DNA of 64,000 nt from contig CM034546.1 in NCBI GenBank assembly GCA_020055645.1, positions 137,599,875 to 137,663,874 of the forward strand. The letters run 5' to 3'. Both the position numbers and the translations under genes were made by a program. Positions 35,546-46,613 of this stretch are shown in pieces. Position 1 is the first letter of the stretch, and every line of letters begins with the position of its first letter. The notes below the pieces were generated by a model. It was not told the origin of the DNA, made no database searches, and saw only the letters and a program-made list of their open reading frames with translations. The stretch comes from Tomocerus qinae (lineage: Eukaryota > Arthropoda > Collembola > Entomobryomorpha > Tomoceridae).

Positions 35546-37755
35546 AAGTTCAACCTCGGATTGCCGGAGGAGCATTTAGTACAAGAAATGAGTATCCATA
35601 TCAAGCCCAAATTACTTACTATGACGAATTCCGTTGTGGGGCATCTATTATCACCAATTTACTCATATTAACAGCAGCACATTGTGTCATAAATAAAAGG
35701 TTAGCTCTCACATTATAATAATATTTATTGATATTTATTTACAAGTTGTAATAATAGCACTCCCAAGTTTAAATTCTTTGAGAAAAGGCTGATTATAACA
35801 TTTCCAAATTCTTTTTTCCTCATTAATTATTTTATCTTATAGCAATGTAACGATTGATTAACGTTGGTACATTAATTCTAGAAATGCTTTCCTGAGTCAA
35901 CGAAATAGCTAACTAATCAACAAATAAATATTGAATAATTGTAATATAGGCTGTAATATTATTACTGATTTAGTGCCTCAAAAATGAAAGTCATTGCAGG
36001 AGAATACACTCAAAATACTGACGACAGAACGGAGCAAATGAAAAATGTCAAGGCTGTTTTTATCCATGAAGACTATGACAATTATAACATTGCGGCTGGA
36101 AATGATATAGCATTGTTAGTCCTTGCGAAACCGTTGGAGTTCAACCATGCAGTTCGCAACATTGCGCTACCTCCTAAAAACTTCACTCCCATGGGTAATA
36201 TAATAGACTATACAATTTTTACCAGAAAAATAAAAATAAATAAATATTTTTCAGGAATGGCCATTGCTACAGGATGGGGAGGAACCTTCGAGAGCGCAAC
36301 AAATACTTACCCCACCCTTCTAAGCGTGATATTACCATTAGTTCCCTATTTCGAATGTAAATTGAATTACTCCACAGTGTTGCTCGAAATCCGCCCAACC
36401 GTAATTTGCGCAGGTGAAGTAGGAAAGGATACTTGTCAGGTGATTTAAACTTGTCTTTTATTCATCTCTATAAATACGTCAAAACAATTTATTTTTAAAT
36501 CTTGAAATAATTGAAATATTCTGCTTCATTTTAAATGGTAATAAAAATATTTAGTACCATAAACTGTCGTCTATGATTTAAAGGGAGATTCAGGTGGTCC
36601 ATTAGCTTGTTTCAATGGAAGGGAGAAAATCCTTTGCGGAATTACTTCATATGGCGAAGGTTGCGGTAAGAGTTTGAAATCAGCTTATTTAACAATTTTT
36701 AAAATAGTTAATTAGAAGTTAATTAAATAGTTCTTTTAGAATGTATTTATTTCTAGAATAGTATGGATTCAATGAAAGATTTAATGAGAAACCGTATGAT
36801 TTCCTTTTTATATAGGAAGACTTGGCTTTCCTGGATTATATACAAATGTAGCCATGTACATTGACTGGATTCAAGAAGCACTTGTGAAGTTAAAGTAAGG
36901 AAAATGACATAAACAGACGAAAAATGAGGAGTCTTATAACTTGTCACAAAATGAAATCTTTAATGATTTTTTAGGCTGCGGGAAAAATGTAAGACGACGC
37001 AGTACTATTGCCTGAAGAAAAAGAAATGCGTTAGCAGGAAATCTATATGTAGTGGATATAATTACTGCGGAGATTACGACGATGAGAAATATTGTAAATC
37101 TCTGATGACATGCGGAGCAAATGAGTTCAGATGCGGCAACGGATTGTGCGTCAACTCTCAATGGAGGTGCGACGGAGAAGACGATTGTATGGATATGACC
37201 GATGAGGACAAATGCCCGGCCAAAAAGAATTTCTGCAGCGAATCCCAATTCCGTTGCAAGGACGGAAGATGCATTGAAGGCTATTGGAAGTGTGACAACA
37301 TTACTGATTGTGATTCGGGCGAGGATGAGCAGAATTGCCAAAACTCAAGCATGGCAGAGACTCGGAGACCCCTTTGTCCTCCTAATCAGTTCCATTGCTC
37401 TGATGGACAATGTATTGACATTTCCTGGAGATGCGACAATGAAAGCGACTGCACTGACAATTCCGACGAGTTGAACTGCACTAATTACACTCCCACTTGT
37501 CCGCCCAATCAATTTTTGTGCGGAGATAAGAAGTGCATTTCAAACAACTGGGTCTGCGATGGCGAATTCGACTGCAGAGACGACTCGGACGAAAGGAATT
37601 GCACACAAATTGTGTCGACATGTGCTCCGGGAAAATTTCGATGCAAAAGTGGCGTGTGCATTAATTACAGCTTGGTATGCAATGGGCAATATAACTGCTT
37701 AGACCATTCTGATGAATTGGTAGCTAATTGCACCTATAACTACCATTATCAATAA
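35546..37755 (+). CDS. Trypsin-like serine protease with six C-terminal LDLa repeats (5' end missing)
   Basis: Exons 35546-35699, 35974-36194, 36255-36439, 36584-36665, 36816-36894 and 36975-37755; all phases agree. The first exon begins in phase needing an upstream exon, which should supply the signal peptide. The zymogen cleavage site PRIAGG starts the S1 domain. The catalytic triad is present: LTAAHC (His), GNDIALLVL (Asp) and GDSGGPL (Ser). The Asp six residues before the Ser (KDTCQGDSGG) predicts trypsin-like cleavage after Arg/Lys. Six LDLa repeats follow, each of the type CxxNxFxCxxxxCIxxxWxCDxxxDCxDxSDExxC, the first degenerate. It is secreted and likely works in an extracellular proteolytic cascade or binds ligands through the calcium-stabilised LDLa units. 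LDLa units more often precede the protease domain, so the order is notable. Confidence 0.85.
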
Positions 37756-39123
37756 TAACTGACAAGACTTGATTTGCTTCCATACGGTAATCAAGCAATC
37801 ACTAATCCCCTTATAAGATTCGTTTACACTGAACACTTATTTGCTTAACTTTGCTATAAGCAACAGTGCTGTTAATTGCAAATGCATTGCAATAATTGTA
37901 ATGTCCAAACCTGATTGCATCGAATTTGTAACTGGTTTGTTACACTTTCAACGTCTTCATCGGATTTCAAATTACATTGGCTACAACCTATAGATAGAAT
38001 AATTAATTTATAATTATTATTGTTAGTACTACTGTATTATATGGTTACAATAATTGTTTTGTTGCTTAAAAATAGTTGAATCTTAGTTTTAGTACATAGT
38101 ATTTTCATGTCAATAATCCGGAAGCAAGGAAGTAAATAGTTTATTAGTATAAAAACATTGAGAATGGTGCAAAGTATGTTAATCTTTAATAATTGGTGTC
38201 TGCGTCTGGGTTAATTTACAATTCTATCGGAGATAGATTCACTTTTTCATACTTTAACTCAGAGGGGTTCCTAAGCTAATCATATTATGTGTCTTCTACA
38301 ATTGGGATAATGCTGATCTAAGGAACTATTGTAGTCCCACAGCTGTAGAATAGCAGCTTCCACTCTACAGCGAAACAATTCATTTCTGCAGTTAGTGCGG
38401 TTTCAAAATTCGGCTAAAGTAATGTTTGAAGCAGTTATTGTTTACGACTTAAATCCTAGCTATTTTGACACTCATACGATGTGTAAATATCCTCGTCTGT
38501 AAAAAAGAATCTGGAATATCTCAATCTTCCCCGGCAATACCAATTACTTTCACACTAATCAAATTTATGCGACATCATCATCATTGGCCGTCATTATTTA
38601 AAAAATAACAATTGTATGCATGTATGCAGACATACTATGCGACGCCCATCAATGTGATTATTATTAAACCAACACCGTCCTGGTTATGGAGTATGAGTAA
38701 ATGATCTTTACTAAATCAAAGTAGTCAGGTTTATTGATAACTGATATCCGCTTGAAGAGAATAGCCACGACGAACCATAATTTCAGAGAAAACAATGTTT
38801 GCCACTATCAAGTTATGTTTAAAACTATTTGCGCACTACGTAACCTGATAAAACTAGCCGTCCAGCTGCATTAGTTAATGTTGTTGCACCAAGCAAAAAT
38901 GTATGAAAGGTAAGCATGAATTGCTTTATCTTATCAAGTTATATCGATGTATATATTTGTGAGGTGCATTAACACCAATAATTTCTGCTGACAATATTTC
39001 TGCATCCCAAACCAACTACTACTTGTTATCTGCAGCTCAAAGTATACACATTTTCTCATAAAAAGTGCCAGGCTATAATTTCAAAATTATATTTCTCTGT
39101 ATGAGTTAATCAAGTGCATAAAA
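37756..39123. other. Intergenic, 1.4 kb
   Basis: AT-rich spacer between the protease and P2X genes; no gene or clear repeat was seen. Confidence 0.5.
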
Positions 39124-42100
39124 ATGTCAATTCAAGAAAGTTCACGAGTACCTCAATACAGTTGTAGCACACAGTTTAAAAATAGATTTAAGAAGGGTAT
39201 ACTATCCTACAGTGAGACATTGCAGGTGGAGTACAAACCAGAAAATGGAGAATGGAATTTTTTGGGTTGGCTTTACGCCTCTTTAATGATATTTTTAACA
39301 GTCGTCGTTGCGTAGTAAGTGTATTAACTTAGTAAAGGGTTTTCTCTAATTTAAATTATTAAAACATGTGGAAAGAGTAATTGGGGCAATATTTCAGCAT
39401 AGCATATGACAACGACAGTTTCTATGAAATGCACGTTGGTCAGGGGACAGTGTCAACGAGGGTGAACGGAGCTGTGGACACGAGTAGAGTCACTGATGCC
39501 GAGTTGAACATGAAAGACTCTGAGTACTACAAACGAGTCTGGACACCTCAGGACATCGCGTATCCTCATACAGAACGACATCTTAATGACCTGACTGTGA
39601 TGACAAATGTATTCATCATCCCTAATCAAACAATGGGTTATTGTCCAGGGGTGAGTATTTTATCACGTGCTATGCTTTAGACTGCAATAGAAGTCCCAAT
39701 TAAGAAATCGTCATGTGTTGTCACGAATATCGGACTCGAGACGGATATTTTTTATCCTTCATTTACCAATAAATTCAACGTCAAAATTCAATGTCGAATA
39801 TTCGGCGATATTCACCATTCACGACCCTATAACAAACTTATTCACAGAAGAATTTTAAACTTCTGTTGCAGAGTTGAATTCCTTGAGTTGAGTTCCTAAA
39901 ATAAATATTTAATGAGCGTAACATTTTGTTCCTAGATTTGACAATTTTAAATTAAACGCCAATTATAAAAGTAGTGAATTTTGGGAATACTCCCAAATTC
40001 ATTTTCATATGATTTGTACTTGATGTGTACTAATAAAACCAGGGTTGTATATTGTCCAGACAAAATGTTTACTATCAAGGATGAAATAAGCTATAACCCA
40101 CTGGACAAAATTAATTTTGTCCATTTTATCCGGAAGAAATTAATTTTGTCCAATTTTATCCAACCCAATTTCATTCACCGCAACCCTGAATAAAACGTTT
40201 ATTACCAACTAGTAAACCCAGCTAAAGGGCAAATCTAGCACTCAAGAGATATTCAGCAGCTAGCAGGCTACCCTTCTTCACAGTAATAAAAACAATTTCG
40301 AAAACATACCAATAGGTTATTTTGTTAACTTTGTAAATACAAAGTATATTTAAATTAAAATACTTTAACCTCTATAGTGGTGGATAAATCAGCTGCAGCC
40401 CCAACTTCCTGATAAAAAGGAATTTCCTAAACCAAAATATTAACTGTACATCGTAGCTTCAAATGAAGGGAAAAATGAAAGACTCCATTTTTGAAACAAA
40501 ATCCCACAAAGTCACCAAAAAGCTCCCTTTTAAATCAGAAAAATAAGATTCCCCCTGATTTTGGAAAAACGTACAAATTCTGAGTACAACTTATGAATAA
40601 ATATTTTTTAAGAAAAGTTAGTTACCCAGCACTATTATTTAATTCTACAAAAAGGTGAGTCAACTGCCAAAAGAATCAAGAGTCAAGAGGGTAGTAAAAA
40701 AGTAAACCCAGCTCTACTAAAAAATATTGCAAAGACTTAACATATAACATGAGAAAAAAAAGTTCAACTATTGAGGGTTTAAATTGTATGTAATTTTCAT
40801 TTTCGTGAGTTCTATTTCTCGAAAATGATGTAAAAATTCGAATAGTAAAACTATTCGAGTTTGGCGAAATCAACTAAGTTGTTCGCGGCTGCAATTAAAT
40901 AAATTTAGAGAATTGAATTTGATTTTTAAAAACAATTTAGCAGATACAGATTAAAGTTAAAAAATTTAGGTCGCTGTCAAAATTTGTATCCATTTTCTTT
41001 AGAAATGGATGTTATTTAGTGTATTTATTTATTTTAAAAAAATGAAATGAAACGTGAATATGTATCAGATTTGTTGATATAGCATAACCAATTTGTATTA
41101 GACGTTTTCAAATGCTATTTAATAAACCACATTACGATCATTACGAAATGTCCCCTTTCGCTAATCATTTCCATCCAATCACGACTCACCACCATTCAAC
41201 CTTCTTATGTTAATTTCAATTATTGTTTTGATGTTATAATAATATGAAACGACTCATTTCGGTTGCATGTTTAGAGGAATTGGTCTTGCGCATTTTGCTT
41301 TTTTGCTTCTAAGGTACATGCATATATTACGTGTGCAGTTGATGGGAGGAGGAGGTACTCAAAAGTGTTGAAGTCAGCATTTGCGTTACACATGGGGAGT
41401 GGGTTTTGCGTAACGCAATATATGCAGGTTCCCTAGGCTGTCCTACCAGACATACATCGTTACATAGATAGATAGATTGGTAAGTTTTTTCCTTCTGTGT
41501 TTATTATATAGAGATTTTAGAGGAAGTGAACATGCGCATTTGGGAATGTGCATATATTACGTGTGCAGTTGATGGGAGAAGGATGTACTCAAAAGTGTTG
41601 CAGTCAGCACTTGCGTTACACATTGGGGAGTGGGTTTTGCGTTACGCAATATATGCAGGTTCCCTAGTCTGTCCTACCAGAAATACATAGCTACAAAGAT
41701 AGATTGGTAAGTTTTTTTCCTTCTGTGTTTATTATATAGAGATTCTGTGTTTATTATATAGAGATATTGGCTTGGCCGGTGTTATCTATTCTGATGCTTG
41801 TATAATGAACATAAAGAATTTACATTGTGAAGACATACAATTATGCTCCATAGGTGGAATCCAAATACCTGTACTGTCGTAATGACTCAAACTGCGATCT
41901 GATGAACCCACAGCAGCGAAATGATGCAGGCGTCATAACCGGTCGGTGTATTTCTGTGGATGGTTCTCCCTATAAGAGATGTGAGATGCATGGTTACTGT
42001 CCCCCTTATTTTCCAGCTTTTCACCCTTTCCCATTGTAAGTTTTATTGTCTGCACATTATAAACCCTTCCGATTGAACGTAAAATAACTGGTAATAATGG

Positions 42101-44674
42101 CGGTTGGGAGGCAAAAATATAAATAGTGGATTGGATTTTATTACAGCAACAGGACAAGAGCGTTGTTGGAAGATGTGGGAAATTTTACATTTATTGTGGT
42201 GAAAAGTTCAATAAAATTTCTAAAAGGACGTACTTTTTGGAATGTTCCACAATCCTCAAACTCAACTTACTTAAATGATTGCTTTTATGATTTCAAAAGC
42301 GACTTGGTCTGTCCTAAATTCAAAATTAAGGACATAGTCAAGGGAGCGGGTGACGAATACGAATTTAGTGAAATTGCCATCAAGGTAGGTATAAATAATT
42401 TTTGTGGTTTATTTAAATCTTATTGCGAGAGGCATTTAGTACAAGTTAATGTTTTACCTTTTTTGTTCAGGGATGTTAAGTTTTCAAAAAAATTTCAATT
42501 GTGAATTTATAGTAAATTTATTTTACTGAGCAGGGAGGAATGTTTAAAATCAAAGTTCGTTTCGACTGTGAATTTCCATTGGAATTGTTTTCCTTAAAAT
42601 TGGGCGGACCACCTTTTTGCGTAACAAAGTATTTCTTTAAAAGGATGGATGAAGACTTAAGTATAGCCCCAAGATGGTCTTACGAGTAAATAATATTCTC
42701 TTTATAATGTGTTTAATATGTACCATTGTTTAATAGGAGTGCAAATTTACTATTGATAAGTAGGCTTCATTACCTCATTAAGTCTTTATAATATAGGCAT
42801 TAACTCCCGTGACAATATGTACCATTATTTTATGCATAAAAACTAGTAATTGATAGTTACCCCACATTCTAATTGGACAGCTATCTAAGGTGTAAAGGGA
42901 ATTCAAAATGGATTCTACGTACTTCCTTTAATTAATTATGAATACGGGTTTTTATCATAAATTAAGAATTTCTACTCATAAAGAGCAGTTTCACCTAGTT
43001 GAATATTATGCTCCTTTAAGGCAGGTAGTAAAAAGAACCTTATTTTTTGCCTTTTGCTGTTGATGTTTTATAAAATAGTTAGTCTACCTTTTTTGTAAAA
43101 AAAATAATTTCACTTTGCATCAAAATAAACGCAAAAGAGGTAAAAAAAATCAAAAAAGGGGCTGTTTAAAACAAATAGTTGCCTTTTAGTCCCCTGCTTT
43201 ATGGGTGGGATATGTAGGCTGGAAAGCCCAAATTGAAAAACCAGCTTTAACGCTGAAAATTTGAAGTTGTTTGAAATAATAATAACGTAAGAGAAATGTA
43301 AACCAATATTACAGAACAGAGCAAGTTTCAATATAGTATTATCACAACACAAATTCTAAATTTTATTTTTATTTAGAATAATTATCAGGTGTATCAATAT
43401 AAAATATTATTCTAATTGATCTTTACTTTATGAAACAAAATGTATGTTTTGTTTACTATCATTTTGTAGCTGTTCAATTCAACTGGACGATAGACGAAGA
43501 ATATTCAGACAATGCTTTGGAATAAAAATTTTCCTGGAAGTTGAAGGAATTGCAAAGCAATTGACGTTGAAAAGAATTGTTATTGATACTCTTCTTAGTA
43601 GTTCTTCTTACGTATTTTTAGTAAGTTGGATTATCCCACAAATTACCAATATAAAAGGCTGGATTTAGGCAGCGGGATATCGTTGCCTCAATTGCCCCTG
43701 TTGCCTCCGTTGCCCCCTCCCCCGTTGCCCCTAGTTTAGCCACTTAACCTTTTACTTTAATATATTGTCCCCGTTGCCTCCCGTTAATATTTTTGCCTCT
43801 TTTTTGACCTAACCTAATAAAAAATAAACTGTTTTATTGTTAAAGCCTAACAAGAAAGTAATATGCTTATTTTTAATTAGGTTAGGTCAAAAAAGAGGCA
43901 GAAATAGTAACGGGAAGCAAATGGCAAAGATAATAGGTTAAGTGGTTGAACTAGGGGTAACGGGGGAAGGGGCAACGGAGGCAACAGGGGCAACGGGGGC
44001 AATTGAGGCAACGCTATCCCGCTGCCTAAATCTAGCCATATAAAATGTTACTGAATGTTATATTGATGTTAATGTTTAGTCACGTAAAACTATACTATAT
44101 GTCAGCTTAACCGACGGAAATGTCAACGTCTCACTGGGGATATTCAATTCTCGAAGATAACAAGAGTTTGCACTTAAAATCCAAATTTTGAGTTGGATCT
44201 CGTGTTGCTGTTTAACATAGGCAACACCAATCTGGTTCTGTACCCAATTTACTAATCCCTTGCACTGCATAGAACGTGGGGTGCAAATTCTTGTTATTTT
44301 TCAGTATATAGAACTATCGTATTCCCAGGGGGCGTATCATCATATCATATCAGATCATATTTTTGTACTTCAATTAATGTTCCTATGAAAAACAAAAGTT
44401 TAAATATTGGCATGGATAGGATTGGAGTTGGTACTTATCATGCTACTTAATTTTGATTTAAATATCTTTTGAAATTTTTCAGCCCGGATTGATACTGAAG
44501 TTGGTATTACGTTTTTTAACCAATAAAGATAGTTATAAGGGAAACACGATTGTGAGAAAACATCCTAGTCTTGGCAAAAATATCTGTTGCTGCCACCTTA
44601 TTTGCCATGATGCCAAGGAAGATGTAAAACTCAAGGATGAAAGTACTCCATTACAATGCGAAGTGAATTCTTAA
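39124..44674 (+). CDS. P2X-type ligand-gated channel, divergent
   Basis: Exons 39124-39314, 39398-39650, 41854-42035, 42147-42384, 42534-42685, 43470-43620 and 44483-44674; all phases agree, giving about 452 aa. TM1 is FLGWLYASLMIFLTVVVAYI. The ectodomain shows the P2X cysteine order (ten Cys): YCPG, YLYCRNDSNC, TGRC, KRCEMHGYC, then NDCFYDF, DLVCPKFKIKDIV, the GGMFKIKVRFDC block and PPFCV. FGIKIFLEVEGIA matches the conserved YGIRF block before TM2. Several ATP-contact positions differ from vertebrate P2X: the TKxKG lysines read STRVNG, and the NFR motif is not visible near PRWSYD. TM2 (about TLLSSSSYVFLPGLILKLVL) is unusual and is split by an intron, so an extra exon there cannot be excluded. 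The Cys-rich cytoplasmic tail is short. P2X channels are trimeric cation channels; true ATP gating is uncertain here. Confidence 0.85.
40040..40188. mobile_element. hAT-type MITE, 149 bp, copy 2
   Basis: Starts CAGGGTTGTATATTGTCC and ends CCGCAACCCTG, with perfect 8-bp flanking duplications AATAAAAC. It is a shorter relative of 25351-25523 and lies in a P2X intron. Confidence 0.85.
41319..41765 (+). repeat. Tandem pair of a ~230-bp dispersed repeat
   Basis: Two direct copies starting at about 41319 and 41549 share GCATATATTACGTGTGCAGT, CTCAAAAGTGTTG, GTGGGTTTTGCGT, TGCAGGTTCCCTAG and TTCTGTGTTTATTATATAGA. A third, inverted and more diverged copy is at 19563-19800. The pair lies in the same P2X intron as the hAT MITE. 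Confidence 0.8.
43657..44037. mobile_element. Foldback element, 381 bp, with 8-bp duplication
   Basis: Long inverted arms of about 160 bp (left begins GGCTGGATTTAGGCAGCGGG, right ends CCCGCTGCCTAAATCTAGCC). They are rich in GTTGCC/GGCAAC units and meet at TTTTTTGACCTAACCTAAT and its complement. A perfect 8-bp duplication ATATAAAA flanks it (43649-43656, 44038-44045). It lies in the last P2X intron, 36 bp past the donor. Confidence 0.9.
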
Positions 44675-45014
44675 AAAATCTATTTCATTTTTTTTGGGGG
44701 GAGGTTGTGCTTAAGGGGACTGCCCCTAATTGGCTACACTTTTTGGCATAAAATACTTTTTCCAGACACCCTTTTTGGTATACTTTATTCGCAAAAACTA
44801 TTATTATTGAGCAAACAAATAATTAGTAATAATACTTAGTCACAAAATTGGTAATGCGTATTTGGAAGTGTCAATGGAAATAATGACATCAGCCATCGAC
44901 AGTTGGAAATTACCCAGGGTAACTTGGGATTGGGGGAAACTTTAAGGGAAAATGGCATTCCATCGGTTTTGGATATAACGAACCTAACCTAATGATGTAT
45001 CATATTAATATATA
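44675..45014. other. Spacer between P2X and LTR element, 0.34 kb
   Basis: Holds TTGGCATAAA-type motifs near 44733 whose inverted counterparts recur on the other side of the LTR element near 52508-52600. No gene was seen. Confidence 0.5.
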
Positions 45015-45385
45015 TTATAACACTAAAGGTTATATCCCAGGTTCCTTGGCTGACTTACAATACTCTTATGCAGTAATATGCAGTACGTATATAAGTAGTA
45101 ATAATATACTAAGTACTATTTATGATCAATGCAATCATGCAGACAAATAAATAGTCTCGGTGTTTACTAGGCAAGGCAAGTCCATTCCTTAAAGGAATCA
45201 GAGACCACTTCTTGCAGTGAGAGGCAAATCATCTCTGAGCTCCCACTGCAGGAAGTCGTCCCTTTTATACCAGAATCTAGGAGGGGATCAGCCAATCAGC
45301 GGTCGTGGAACATTCCAATCATTCCATGGAATGTTTGGAATGTTCCAAACAACGACAAAATACTTGTCACCAGGCCGACGTAACA
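45015..45385 (-). repeat. 3' LTR of the Gypsy-type element
   Basis: 371 bp; read on the minus strand it begins TGTTACGTCGGCC. No difference from the copy at 51804-52174 was noticed. Confidence 0.9.
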
Positions 45386-45635
45386 TCACCCTCCCCCCAA
45401 ATTGTGGTGCTCCTTCAAAGAAATAACCTACAAGACACTTTATTTTTGTACATCAACATTATCCTCTACATTTAGTATTTGGTATTATGGCACAAGTATA
45501 AGACATTAGAGTTCTTTAAACATAATCAAGTAATAGGCTGAAAGTTATCTTAATTCTTACAGAATACACCATACAATATTCACTATACTACATATGCACT
45601 TTTTTAGATAATTTATAATTTTTGATGAATCCTTT

Positions 45636-46547
45636 TTACTTTTTGTCGTTCTCCTCAACTGATGATGACGAATCCGATTCGTCTGACAAAGTAAATAATC
45701 TGCGCTTTTTCGATGATGGCTGAGTTTCTTCCCCCTCCTCCTCTTGCTGCTTTTCCGCGATAGGCTGCTTGTCTGCTTCCTTCTCTTCTGATGCCCGCTT
45801 CTCTGGCTGGTTACTTAGCAATTTGATTGCGTTTTGGAGATCTTGAATTTGTTTTTGTTGCTGCTGCAACTGATCGTCCTTGAAACCCAACCGATCCTTC
45901 ATGTTTCGTCGTCCATGATTCTTGAATGCTTCGTTTGCCCACTGCTTTACACGATTATTTGTCTTTTTGAAGTCATCGTAAGATTTGGAATTTCTTTGCT
46001 GACCTCTTGGGAAATTTAACGGGCTGACTGGTTTTTCCTTACGTTTGTAAGAGTTGACTGGCGCTGCGAGTTGCTCCGGCTCGTAAACTGACTTATAACA
46101 CCGATTTCCATCAGAGAAATACTTTGCTCGATTCAAAACAGGCTGGTCCACTTTAATAGTAAAATCGGGAAATGTTTCTTCTTCCCCCTCGTGGCGATTG
46201 AATGCGGGCGTTTTACCAGTCACTATTCTTGGTTTTGTCGATGTTCTTGCACTTGGATTATAAGTTGCCAATCCGAAATCTTCTTTGTCATTCCCAAAAT
46301 CCATGCTCAAGATCGAGGCCAAAGTTGTCATCTGAGTGTCCCGTAATTTATCCAAAATACTTTGTTGGATCAATAGCAAATCGTGTTTTCTCTTACCACT
46401 CCAGTGTTTTTCAATGGGACGAAAACCAAACACTTGTTCCGCTGTCAAAAGTGTTTTGTGAAATGTAGGGCCAAGTAGACGCTTCATTACAGTAGCCAGG
46501 TCGTAATCTGATTCCATGTTTTGTTGAATTTTACTTTTCTCCAGCAA
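45636..46547 (-). mobile_element. Extra 3' frame of the Gypsy-type element (~303 aa)
   Basis: This frame lies after pol, where some Gypsy elements carry env, but it shows no signal peptide, no membrane helix and no fusion-protein feature. It is basic in the middle, with a Gln-rich coil (DQLQQQQKQIQDLQNAIKLL), a nuclear-signal-like KKRR and an acidic Ser-rich tail. The function is unknown. It may be an accessory nucleic-acid-binding or nuclear protein. Confidence 0.6.
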
Positions 46548-46613
46548 CGAACTTCAAAAATAACAAAGTTGCAGAGTCACAGCAGAAAAGGAAGCAGACT
46601 GACAGACGATAAT

